A stretch of DNA of 64,000 nucleotides from Utricularia gibba. Lineage: Eukaryota; Streptophyta; Magnoliopsida; Lamiales; Lentibulariaceae. Positions 36,894 through 47,572 of this stretch are shown piece after piece. Location: assembly GCA_002189035.1 (NCBI GenBank), contig CM007989.1, positions 2,108,001 to 2,172,000 of the forward strand, read 5' to 3'. Below the pieces are notes generated by a model that was not told the DNA's origin, searched no databases, and saw nothing but the letters and a program-made list of their open reading frames with translations. Every line of letters starts with the position of its first letter. The stretch's first letter is position 1. The position numbers and the translations under genes were made by a program.

Positions 36894-37244
36894 TAGAGTT
36901 TGGCTGGTTCCAAAACCGTAGTTTCTAGTTCGATTCTATTGTTGAACAACAACCGACCGATTCCAATTCTCCAGTTCTTTTTCTTTTCGGTTGCTGTTCC
37001 GGTTCCAGAATCATTAGAATTTTGATGAATCGGAACCGAAACTGTTAGAATATATTAAAAACTACTATTTTATAATTGTATTTGATATATTTATATTATT
37101 TTTATATAAAATCCACGGTTCCGATTCTTCAATTACTCAAACCAACAACGGAACCACTCTTAGGTTCTATGTTGAAACCGAAACCCGTGTGGTATCTTGG
37201 TTCCTGTTCGAACCACGGTTCGGTTCTGAACGGGTCGGACTCTA
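36894..37244. mobile_element. hAT-type MITE with 8-bp target duplication
   Basis: The element begins TAGAGTTTGGCTGG and ends GGTCGGACTCTA, an imperfect inverted pair. It is flanked on both sides by the exact 8-bp direct repeat ATTTGAAG (36886-36893 and 37245-37252), the duplication length made by hAT transposases. It is 351 bp, rich in GGTTC/CGGTT motifs, and has no ORF, so it is non-autonomous. Confidence 0.85.
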
Positions 37245-37654
37245 ATTTGAAGAAGGTAAAATAATATGCCTATGACGGTTTATTCATTCTTAATGAATAA
37301 CCAAAGATGTTCACTCTTGACTTTGAGGAAGAAGAGCACGCTTGATGATAACAATTACGATAATTTCATTGCTTGCCCAGCGTAGCTCCCCAAAGCCACG
37401 CTAAGCACCCTGTGAGGGAGTGGGAGGAAAAAGGCTTTGATTGAAAGGATAAATCATATAATGGATGCCATTACTGATACGCTGAATTAGGTTGAGTTCC
37501 TCCTGCCCTTTTGTATCCAATGAAATTGGTGGATTCCATTCCACTAGGGAACAGAGTGTCAATATTCTGTTGAATTGAAATGTAGCAGGAGCAGCACCAG
37601 TTCGGTGTTCATACAAGAATCGACAAGGTCAGAGTTGGACTCTTACCCATAGTT

Positions 37655-38023
37655 TCACTCTTCCTCCACTGCTGCTTCAAGACGAAGAAGCACAAATCCC
37701 ACAGCAACTCCGATGAGAACCAGTGCAGGAATGATGGCGGCAACCCTGAAGATCTCCTCCGTCGCATTGCAAGTGGAAGATAGGCTTCCACCTCTCTGTC
37801 CCCGGGATACCGCTCTCAAGGAGCAAACAATTCTGGCGAATTCTAGCTCGGTTGAAACAGGGGCGCCCAAGGAAGCCACCCTATTGTTCTGTGCCTTGAG
37901 CCCACCGAACACGTTCAACCCACTGATGTAGTTGACCTTCTTCATCCTCCGGGGAGATTTTCCGGCGCCCACGACGGCTGCCACCGGGAAGGGTACCGTG
38001 GAAATTGTCGATGTGGCTGCCAT
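37655..38023 (-). CDS. PETM: Cytochrome b6f complex subunit PetM-like, plastid precursor
   Basis: A 122-residue intronless ORF. The first ~75 residues are transit-peptide-like (Ala/Ser/Thr start, then [19 protein letters not shown]), matching the nuclear PetM precursor of plants. The mature end is one membrane span, [20 protein letters not shown], followed by [14 protein letters not shown]. PetM is a small thylakoid subunit of the b6f complex, which passes electrons from plastoquinol to plastocyanin. The Met at 38023 is preferred; an in-frame Met five codons upstream (38038) is possible. The call relies on remembered similarity of both the precursor and mature parts. Confidence 0.85.
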   Translation of the reverse strand: MAATSTISTVPFPVAAVVGAGKSPRRMKKVNYISGLNVFGGLKAQNNRVASLGAPVSTELEFARIVCSLRAVSRGQRGGSLSSTCNATEEIFRVAAIIPALVLIGVAVGFVLLRLEAAVEEE

Positions 38024-39064
38024 TTCGCCGGAGACCAACAGGGGATTCGTTTGCTACAACAAGCGTCGGGGAGGTATGGAAAGAAAAGGGTGTGTGGGAG
38101 ATAAGATGATATCGATATGGTTGGCTGATAGAAACGTAGTTTGTCTAGGGATAAGATGAAATGGGTGGCTCTGAAGCAGCAGTCCTCAGAGGCCCACAAC
38201 ATCTGTGATTGATTGAAAATGGCAACTGCGATCCATTCGGCGTCGAGTCCATAAATACAGCGGTAAAGTTACAAATTCGAGCTCTGCACTGTAGAAATAA
38301 TGGGGTACAATTCTGAGAACGGTGCTGCACTCCTTCTGAAATGCTAATCCTCCACTCATCATCTAAAGAAACTCCTAATCGGCTCGGCTGTCTCCATCCC
38401 AGATGATCAACAACGAAGTTAATACATAGTGAGCTGAAGCCTGGTCACTATACTCTGTTTCTACATACTTTAAATCGCTGTCTGCAATCCATCGCTTTTT
38501 GAAAACGCTCCCCAAATAATGCTCTAAAACAAGTATAGAGAATATGAAGTGGCATCTGTTTCCTGTTAGAATCTAAGATCCCAAAGAGGAATAATGACTC
38601 TAATTGGCGGAAGGATTGCGTGGGTTTGGATAAATTCCCAGTGTTTAAACTCCTGAAGAAGAGAAGCGATGTTTTGACGTAGAAACTGATTCTTGAAAAG
38701 ATGGCATAGCAAACAGCTTATAATGAGTCAAAAATGTATGTCTTTTTCTAGCGTTTGTGAACTGTGATCCTGGTAACCGGGCAAAGCCCTCTAGACAGGT
38801 AGATGTAGTAAATAAATCATTGTACAGTACAAACTCAGCTGTTCAATCCATGGCAGGACTGAAAACATTCATCAACCACACCCTTCAGTCTAAATGAAGG
38901 GCATAAAAACACAAGAATCATCACTGCGATCACAACCCTCGGATTCTCTCTGAAATGCATTCTGGAGCTCGGAGGTGCAAATACCCATTCTGGAGAAGGA
39001 GACAACACACCAGGAAACTCGAAGAGACCCGAAGCTTGAATGTGGGAGTAAAAAGGAGAGGGAG
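38024..39064. other. Intergenic, upstream of PetM
   Basis: Promoter side of PetM and further DNA. Short ORFs only; no gene was recognised. Confidence 0.4.
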
Positions 39065-39467
39065 CTAAGGGACGATTCCCAACCAGGATACTGGAATCGG
39101 ATTAGCAGAGATTGCACTGTTGAGGGCGTGGATGTTGGAGAGAAGTGCCTCAAGAAACAAAAGCACCACATCTGCTACAATCTTCAGCACTTGGAATGCT
39201 ATTCCCATCCTCTGAATGCTAATCATCTCTTCTCTTCGAGGAGAAGGAACACCCAAACGCAACTGCACATCATCTTGCCTCGTTTTCCGAAAAAAAAAAG
39301 ATCTTCTCCACTCCCATCATCGGGTCCACCACAAGGACAAACATGCATAGAGCGCACAGCACTGAGCGCACATACTTCCAGATAAGGATTGCCTCGAGTT
39401 TGTTTTCATCAGCGTAGGAGACATGGGGCTCCTGTCCCACTTCTTCAACCCGTGATTTATTCTTCAT
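39065..39467 (-). CDS. Possible small two-span membrane protein, split at a T10 run
   Basis: Not recognised as a known family. One minus-strand ORF starts at 39467 (MKNKSRVEEVGQEPHV) and has a hydrophobic segment YVRSVLCALCMFVLVV. It runs into ten T (plus-strand A run near 39290-39299) and stops at 39270. The next frame carries on without a stop (QLRLGVPSPRREEM, then GIAFQVLKIVADVVLLFLEA) to 39065. One T fewer or two more would join both into about 135 residues. The coherent composition on both sides suggests a real gene; an overlapping plus-strand ORF is treated as a shadow. Expression data would be needed to be sure. Confidence 0.4.
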
Positions 39468-41745
39468 CCCGGTCGCCGGTATTATATGGATACAGATACC
39501 TTAACTCGCTCAACAAGGAGACTCAGATCCCGGATGTGGATGAGGATTCAAACACACACATACAAAATTTCCAGCAGATTTCCATCCTTTTTACAATCAT
39601 TATTTGATCATACCCAAATCATAATACTACTATATTGCGACAAAGATCCAACAACCACCATAAAAAACACACAAAGATGATGCCTTTTCTCTTCATTGCC
39701 TTTAACCCACAGAAGTGTGGGCTGACTGAATATGGGCCACATCCAAGTCAGCTATTGATCCAGCTAAACTATTATTGGCCCAATAACAAATAAAAATCAG
39801 TTATCTTGAGAGTGCTGCAGATAAAAAAAACGGAACGTGAATGCAGAGAAGCAGTGAGCAGCGGCAGTTGATCTTGAGTCGGAAAAATTGCTGGAAAAGA
39901 TAGCCTTGGAGAGCTTCTTCTTCTCTGAGGGTCTGCGCTCATTTTGGTGGAAGTTTTCCTCTGGTTTTGTAAACCTTGAAAGGGGAATTCATTCTGATAT
40001 TCATTAGCCTGAGAGCTTGGTTCGAAATCTGTTCTTGATTTCATTTGTACTCTTAAACCGGTGATTTAGTGGATGGTTTAAGCCTGGTGTGTAGAGCACC
40101 CGTGGTTTTTTACCGCAAGGTTTTCCACGCTAAAAATCTTGTGTTCTCTGCATTTCTCCAAATATTTTCTTGCTGTTAATCGACTTGATCAGGTTTTGGG
40201 TTTGTTTAGACTGAGTATCAGTGCTGTTACTCAGAATTTGGTTGCTGTAATCCTCACAAGAAGGGGTTGTGGAGGATTTTTTTTAATATATTATTGCCTT
40301 TTCGTGATCCCTTATCGCCAATGAATTTCCCACTTGAAAAAGCTCCGCGATAATGATGAGACCAGATGAGAAATCATGAGGAAGAAGAAGATGTTCTTCC
40401 AAGCATTAGAATTGTGACGATAAGATGTGTGTGAAGTTAGGTTTTCCCCCTCATACATGTTCTTGCCTACGCCCGAAGTTTGTTGGAGTTTTTTCGGTCC
40501 AAACCTCATCTGATTTTTTTTTTTTATCACGATTAAAACTAACTAGAATCCATCAAAATTACCAAAATACAGGGTCCGGCGGGTTTCTCCATGTACTTGG
40601 AGAAACCCATTTGGAAATTACCTGATGTTTTGCAAATAGTTTGTAAAATACCTGATGTTTTACAAATTGTTTGTAAAATACATGTAGATACCAAATTTTA
40701 AATGCACAATGATTTTTTTTATATAATTACACTATATGAAAATATATGTAATTTTTATTTTAATATTACATAAAATATTAAAAATGAGTGATTTGAAATA
40801 TAGAAAAGTATTACAAAATAAATTAATTTGTAAATAATTATTAATCTAAAAGTATTATTCATTTTCTAATAGATCAATACTCAATTATCATTAATTGATT
40901 TAAAATATTTTCAAATTTCATTAAAAATATTAATGTATAAAAATACTTTGATTTGCAAAATATATATATCTCAAAAATTATAATATTACAAATACACCTT
41001 TACAATAAAATAATATCTTCTTTCTTTACAATTTAATAAATTATAAACTATTATATTATAATAATCATCAAAATAAACAATTTTTATCTATTATATATAA
41101 ATATAAAAATTAATATTCATATACGAAATATCATTAAAAATAATAATACTAATTTATAGAACTAATTTATTTATCTTTTGTAAAACATCATGTATTTTGC
41201 AAACTATTTGCTAAAAGTACATGTATTCACCTCATTTACTCCCAAAATACATACTAAAAAATCAGGTACTACAAGGGCTTTTTTTATAATTCTTTTCCCT
41301 GAATAATAAATACTCTCGTATTCTGGAATCCACTCTGATTCTCCCCCAAATTTGGCGTTTCTGGGTGTGGTTCCGCTAGATTTTCAATGGTTCGCCATTC
41401 TGCTCATCATTGTGCCTAGGATTGCCCCGCATAGATTCCGATTGTAGTTGCTTGTTTGCCGGATAAAGATTTTGTCACTTTTCATCCCCAAGTCGTGCGG
41501 GGCTTCGGAGTGTACTTTGACTTCGTGTTTTAGGTTTCAGGTCAAGGTTCTGTCTTTTTTTCGCTTATCTTGAATACGCACTTCGGCTTGGGAGATAAGA
41601 TTAAGCAATGCTTTGAGTTTTCGCATGTTTCCTCTCCTTTTATTTATTTTTAGATAGTTTTTTCTATCTTATACGCTCTCTAATCTCCCTCTGTGATGCT
41701 TTCACTCAGTTTATCAATTCAATCAAGTTAATCTGAGTTTATGGG
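39468..41745. other. Intergenic and 5' region of the kelch gene
   Basis: No gene was recognised. 39830-40300 reads like a long leader (stop-rich, mixed composition) and may belong to an upstream transcript. An inverted-repeat element lies at 40611-41232. The last 400 bases are the likely promoter and 5' UTR of the kelch gene. Confidence 0.4.
40611..41232. mobile_element. Putative non-autonomous element with inverted arms
   Basis: The left arm, around 40621-40675, has two tandem copies of CCTGATGTTTT.CAAAT. Its reverse complement occurs around 41176-41230 as GTAAAACATCATGTATTTTG and CAAACTATTTG. The ~500 bp between is extremely AT-rich and non-coding. Exact ends and target duplication were not found. 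Confidence 0.5.
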
Positions 41746-44700
41746 ATGAAGAAGCATTGCTGGATTAAAGTTTCTGCTTCTGATATCGCTGGGCCGGCTC
41801 CTCAACCTCGAAGGTGTGTAGTAAATGCACACTATCTAGTAATTGCGTTACTTTGAGGGGAGAAATTTGAATCTATTGTTTTGTATGTGCAGCGGGCACA
41901 CTGCTGTTAACATTGGAAAGTCCAAGATTGTTTTCTTCGGCGGGCTTGTAGACAGGAGATTCCTTAATGACGTCACTGTTTATGACATCGGTAATTCTTG
42001 GTCTACTACTTTTTCGATTCCTGTCAATTGTCATGGTAATTAAATTACTACGCACAGTATTTTAACTCGGTGCAATTTTTTAACCCACAAGCGTTTTGGG
42101 ATGATCTATCCAGCTTGATATTGATGGAGGCCGTGTATATTAAAAAAGACTGAAATATTAACCTTCTGAAAAGGGATGGGTTTGATGTCATCTAGGTGGA
42201 GGACATCGACACTCAATTTTGGTTCAATACATTAGCGTCCAATGTTTTTTGTGGCTTTTTTTTTTCTGTTTGCATAAATAGTTTTTTAATTTCACTGCTG
42301 GACAGTAACATATTTTCGTTTTGTATGAAAATGATGGGATTTAGCATCATTCTCTGTAACTTGCAATCTCATCTACGATGCTAATTGTTTGTGATTGGAT
42401 ACGCAGATAACAATATGTGGTATCAACCAGAGTGCACAGGGTCGGTTTCTAATGGTATAGTAGGCCCATGCCCACGTGCTTTTCATATTGCTGTTGCAAT
42501 CGACTGTCACATGTTTGTGTTTGGAGGAAGAGCTGGTGCTAATAGGTACTCAGTAATGATGCTACACATTGCATATCTTAACATTTTTTAAAAGATTTTA
42601 TTGAAACTGTTTTGTTGATTCAACGCCTTGTATTTTTTAGATTGGGAGATTTTTGGGTTCTGGATACTGGTAAGCATCGCTCCCGCATGTATAAAATGAG
42701 TATGATGTTAATAGGAATGCTCATTTTTTTTTTTATCACTGCTAATAGATTTATGGCAATGGTCTGAACTTACTAGCTTTGGGGATTTGCCGTCACCCAG
42801 AGATTTTGCAGCTGCTTCAACTGTTGGCAACCAAAAAATCGTGATGTAAGAATCATTTTGAGCTTTTTTGGTGACTACGTGGAAATTTCGTTATTCAAGC
42901 TTCACTGTAATTCATTAATTTGATGTAGGTATGGTGGCTGGGATGGCAAAAAATGGCTCTCAGATGTCTACATTATGGACACAAGTAATTTGTTTCTTGA
43001 TTTTTGTTATTTATTCGAGGGTATCCTAATATGCCAATTTCTTCTTGGGCAGTTTCACTTGAATGGATGGAGCTGTCCGTTTCAGGGCCAACACCATCAC
43101 CAAGATGTGGTCATTCAGTCTCCATGATTGAGAAACGATTGCTCATGTATGGTGGTAGAGGTTAAAATTGTCTCCCTTGATCTTCATTTTCTTCTGATTT
43201 TTTCTAACTGCAATACATTTTCTTTTTGCTACAATTCATCGTTGTTTTAGGGCTTGATATCTCCAATTCATCCTTGTTGTCACATGTGTTTGAAGCGCAT
43301 ATTTTCTTACCTTGACTGATACTACTTTCGATTTCTGATTTGCTTCTAATTTATGATATTGTTTATCCTTTTAAAAAAATATCAGGTAGTGGAGGGCCGA
43401 TCATGGGTGACCTATGGGCTCTGAAGGGACTTGTAAAAGAAGTTAGTTTTTCCCTCCTACTCTAGTCCTCGCATTTATGTTGGCAGTATTGGTTCCATCT
43501 TTAATTTTTTTTTTTATGGAAGATTTGAACCTAATATTTACTGCAGCCGTAGTTTCACAAGGTTTTGAATTGAATCTTTCATTAATTCAAGTTTTTATCC
43601 CATGAATTCAATTCCTGTATTGAATTTTTTGCGCATTTAGATACTTGGAATTAAAGTTCAAACTCTTCTAGTTATCTTTCCGATTTGGTTGTAATGTGTT
43701 TCTTGTTGAAGGAGGAAAATGAAACACCAGGTTGGACCCAACTGAAGCTTCCAGGTCAAGCCCCTTCCGCTCGCTGTGGGCACACCCTGACTTCTGGAGG
43801 ACCCAATGTATCCTGCTACTGTCCTGTTTTACTTGTGTCAAATATTGCTTACAATCGAGATTAGCTTGATTATTTTAAGGTCATCTATAATTCTATTTAC
43901 GCTCATCTTTTTCTCAGAGTTTTATTTGTTTTAGCAACATTCATTCTAAGTCACTGTCTTATATTTTGAGGCCTCGCCATTGTGTAAACTGATACACAAC
44001 GTCTTTTTGTGTGTTTACAGCTGTTGTTGTTTGGAGGGCACGGAACTGGTGGTTGGTTAAGCCGCTATGACATTTATTACAATGAATGTGTTGTCTTAGA
44101 TAGGGGTATGCATTCCATGGATCATTTTCACATCTTGGACTTCGCGTTCCTGCAGCAAATTTCAGTTCATGCAATTGCAAAATGCTGTGCTGAGTCTGTT
44201 TAAGTTTGTCAGCATTGATAAATGTTTTACGTTGATTAACCTCATAGTTGTGGATGTTATATTTGCTACTTTTTCTTTTTACCTTGATCGAAAACAGGAG
44301 GCTTCCCTGAACCCTTCTTTTATTTACTCTCTTAACCTTTTGTAGTAACTGTCCTCTGGAAACGATTGCCTACAACCAACGAACCCCCTGCTGCTCGAGC
44401 ATACCATTCCATGAACTCCGTTGGTTCTCGATACTTTTTATTTGGTGGCTTTGATGGAAAGTCTACATATGGTGATCTCTGGTGGCTTGTACCTGAAGGT
44501 GCGTGTGACGCATGATTTATGTTATTGTTTGAGTCTTTACCTTTTGAAGATGGGAGTTGTGTACCGCTAATAAAATAATTTAAAGTGCACTTTTGATCTG
44601 AATCCTACGTTTGTACCTCAAAGAGATGGATGGCTACTGATTAGGTTATAGAGCGTAACATGCATGGTACTTGACTTCAGATGATCCCATGGCAAAGAGC

Positions 44701-45527
44701 TCAGTGGAGGCTCCACCGAAAGCTGTTCTTTCTGCACATGATAACACCTTCAAAAGGGGAAAGGTGCAGCGCAAAACATTTTCATTTGGAATTTCGGTTT
44801 GATATCAAAGAGCTGTATTAATCATGGACTATTTTCACAGGATGGGGAAGAGCTAGGATCTGCAGTATCTGCATTAATGAAAAGATTTGAAATCTCCAGC
44901 AGTCCCAGTGGTGTCATAAGTGAGTTGGGAAACGCTGAAGTTGCTCAGTTAGCTTCACAAATTTGCAAAAACAACGATCCTGACATACTGGAGGTGGGGG
45001 AGTATAGTGGGTTGATTGCCGTTATATTTAAACTCATCAATGCTAGTTGTTGATTTTCTATGCTGGTTACAGGGTGAGGAGGCGCTGCAAGCCATTCGAG
45101 ACCATTGGTTCAAGTCGACATCAGAAACTATAACATTGAAGGAGCTTGGCCTATTGCTCCGTGATTACAAACTATTGGTCTACCAGCAAATGTGAGATCG
45201 GTCTACCTGTCTCTGAAACTGCTCTTGGTATTTATTTTTGCGATGCACTAGAACAACCAGCTTATGGTGTTTCCGTTGGTGTTCTTGCAGGAGAACGGCG
45301 TGGTCGAATCTGGAAACTGGAGATATTTCTGCAGGGAACACCTTTCGGTTCCATCACATGAAAAGTGCTTCTCAGGTTGAATGCATGCAATTGCAGTTGC
45401 AGGTCTCTCTTTTATTAAGTAATGATCTTGCAATAATTCCTGCATCGGCTGTTTGATGCAGTTGCGGATGGACGACGTTGCTGCCCTATTGGCGGAATAC
45501 AAACAACTTCTGTCGTCGCAAAGATGA
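41746..45527 (+). CDS. Kelch-repeat protein (galactose-oxidase-like beta propeller)
   Basis: Sixteen exons, from 41746-41813 to 45462-45527, sum to exactly 496 residues with no frame break. Six kelch repeats run through about residues 20-340; each shows the pattern PR-GH/FH, then FGG or YGG, then a W ([92 protein letters not shown]). The C-terminal ~150 residues are helical, end [10 protein letters not shown], and lack a second known domain. It resembles Arabidopsis kelch proteins such as At1g18610/At1g74150, of unknown function; kelch propellers usually bind protein partners. A two-codon upstream ORF overlaps the start codon. Confidence 0.92.
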
Positions 45528-46211
45528 TGAACATGTGCCGTGTCCATTGTCACCTCGGAGGACCAAACGAGACTCCCCCAAGGGTTTTCCTGTGTCTTTT
45601 TATACTACTGAACCTCTCCTAGGTCAGCTTCGCCCAAAAGAAACAATGGCATTAAGACAGGAAGAAAGAAAGGTGAATGAAATGTTACTTGATTTAAAAT
45701 CTTCTACCCCTAAAACATTTTACATTTTAGAAACGTGCTCTTGCTTCAAAATGAAATCTGCTCCAAAGATATACTGATTTCGATACGTTATAATTAAAAC
45801 CATGTTTTAATTTTTGTAAATTGCAATGAAAGTTTATCAGATCATGAATATTCGATCAGAAAAATGTGTATGAAGCTTAGGTGCATGAGATTGATTGGGT
45901 GTGTCATAGAGTTTAGTTCGTTAACGACACTATGCATCCATCAACTACCTATAGTTTATTCCTGCAACAGAAATTCCACAACGGAAAAAAAATAGTTGAA
46001 TTTACTTTAATTTCAATTATATTTTAAGGTGTTTTTATCTTTTGTTACGAGATTTCAATAAATTGTTTTTAATTACACATAATTTTATTAATCAATTAAA
46101 CATATAAACAATATTTAGTTTACTACTAAAATCCTGCTTATCAATACAACAAACACATGTATTAAAGAGAATGAAGAAGCTGATGAAGTTGTCGATGGGT
46201 TTAGCAGCCCT
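45528..46211. other. Intergenic
   Basis: 3' flank of the kelch gene, then AT-rich DNA. No gene is seen until the small minus-strand ORF at 46212. Confidence 0.4.
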
Positions 46212-46382
46212 TTACTTATAAAGACGAGGATGAGCTACATGCGATTTGATTTGCTTCAGTGTCTGAATCAAAAAACGGTTTTCCGCATTTTTCAAGTACA
46301 AATTGACTAAAGTGTTGCTGGTAAGAAGCGACATGATGGCTAGACCTGCGACAGCAGTGTTGTGGTTCATTTTAACTGACAT
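46212..46382 (-). CDS. Possible 56-residue membrane microprotein
   Basis: Starts MSVKMNHNTAVAGLAIMSLL and ends KSHVAHPRLYK. One hydrophobic segment (about residues 9-30) is followed by a basic, helix-like tail with many Lys, Gln and Arg. The ORF is intronless and closed by TAA. No family is recognised. The even amino-acid composition and the single membrane span with a charged tail look more like a small protein than a chance ORF, but the evidence is compositional only. It could also be the end of a longer gene. Confidence 0.4.
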   Translation of the reverse strand: MSVKMNHNTAVAGLAIMSLLTSNTLVNLYLKNAENRFLIQTLKQIKSHVAHPRLYK

Positions 46383-47095
46383 GGTTTCCGATGCACACTA
46401 AGACCAGATTTACTGAAATCAATCAAACGTTTGATGTTTGCATGAGTTTATTTTTCTTTCTTTTTTTTTTTCTTTTAGATTTGACAACCGATTTTGCAGT
46501 GCACTTATTTCAAGCGACGGCACCTATTACATAGCATTACCTTTTCACAGTTCAGACAATTGCTAATCCAAGTACAATAATTACTTACCCACATGCATGC
46601 CTTGGATGCACAAACTAATTCCCTCAAATGGATTTGGATTTGAGCTGTAACTTATAAACCCTCCAAGACTATGAAAAGTTGCAGAAAACCAACCATGACA
46701 AGCATCCCATAAGCATCAGATGTAGGAGGTCACGGTTTTGCATTTCATTCTTGAACTAAAGCTACAGTGTTATAATAGAGCACAGAGCACAAGTTAACAA
46801 AACCAGAGACAGAACGATGACATTGTCTCAAAGATAAATAAGAATGCAAAATGCCAGTGAACCTCCGGGGTGTCAAAGAGTTGTTGTGTATTATATTATT
46901 TTTGCATGCCCAATCTTTTAATTGTTGCCGAACTTCTGGAAGTTTCATGTAGGAAACGCAAACGGGCAACCATAATAGGTAATTACCTGCGTCTTGAGTT
47001 AACCATGTATTAGTTGAAGTTTCACAGTTTTGTTCTGCTATAAATAGGGCTCCTGTTTTGTATTCCCCCACCAATCAGAGAAAAACTCAGAAGGG
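46383..47095. promoter_or_regulatory. Promoter region of the first tandem cysteine-rich gene
   Basis: Shares short blocks with the region upstream of the second copy: CCAAGTACAATAATTACT (about 46570 and 49895), TTGTGTATTATATTA, and GTTGCC.AACTTC. It ends in a TATA box, TATAAATA, at 47039-47046, 57 bp upstream of the ATG. The sharing shows that the promoter was duplicated along with the gene. Confidence 0.65.
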
Positions 47096-47572
47096 ATGGA
47101 GCAACGAAAGCCTGTTCTCTCCATGTCGCTCGTCCTTGGAGCAATCATCCTCCTTCTTGCAGCTGCCGTCCCGGTAACCAGGGGGTTCGGGCTGAGTATA
47201 GTCACCAGCGCATGCTGCAGTCCCGATGCCAATTGTCTCTTCACTTCGTCTCCACTCGTCGATCATCCTATAAACCTAACATGCACTAAACTCAACTTAG
47301 TAAAAACTGTGATCGCACAAACAACTACTGGTAAGAATGGGAGTGTGGTCTTGCAAGTGCCCAGCAGCCTTCTGGCGAATTACACACTTCTAACCACTGG
47401 GCCTCTTCCATGCTCCCTCACTGCCCATTTCCCATCTTCCTCATGCTCAGCGCTCAGAATTCCCGGTCTCTTCCTCAAGGCAAGTATTACTGCTTTTGGA
47501 AACCCTCCTTTCCCACCAGCTGGAAACCTTATCAACACCGTTGTGGCGCCGTGGCGCGTCGCGATATTCTAG
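47096..47572 (+). CDS. Secreted six-cysteine protein, tandem copy 1 (Ole e 1/phylloplanin-like)
   Basis: An intronless ORF of 158 residues. The signal peptide is SLVLGAIILLLAAAVPV, with cleavage likely after TRG. The mature part has six cysteines (ACCSPDANC, LTC, LPC, SSC) and N-glycosylation sites NLT, NGS and NYT. The spacing, with a .LTC block, then T-rich strands and LPCSLTAHFPSSSCSAL, resembles Pollen Ole e 1/phylloplanin-like extracellular proteins, some of which coat leaf surfaces or hinder microbes; that link is tentative. It is about 75% identical by eye to the copy at 50487, with the start MEQRKP.LSMSL shared. TATA box and short 5' UTR are conserved between copies. Confidence 0.82.
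   Translation: MEQRKPVLSMSLVLGAIILLLAAAVPVTRGFGLSIVTSACCSPDANCLFTSSPLVDHPINLTCTKLNLVKTVIAQTTTGKNGSVVLQVPSSLLANYTLLTTGPLPCSLTAHFPSSSCSALRIPGLFLKASITAFGNPPFPPAGNLINTVVAPWRVAIF

Noticed and set aside
38975-39385. 136-codon plus-strand ORF
   Set aside because: It overlaps a more protein-like minus-strand reading and has no motif or hydrophobic pattern.
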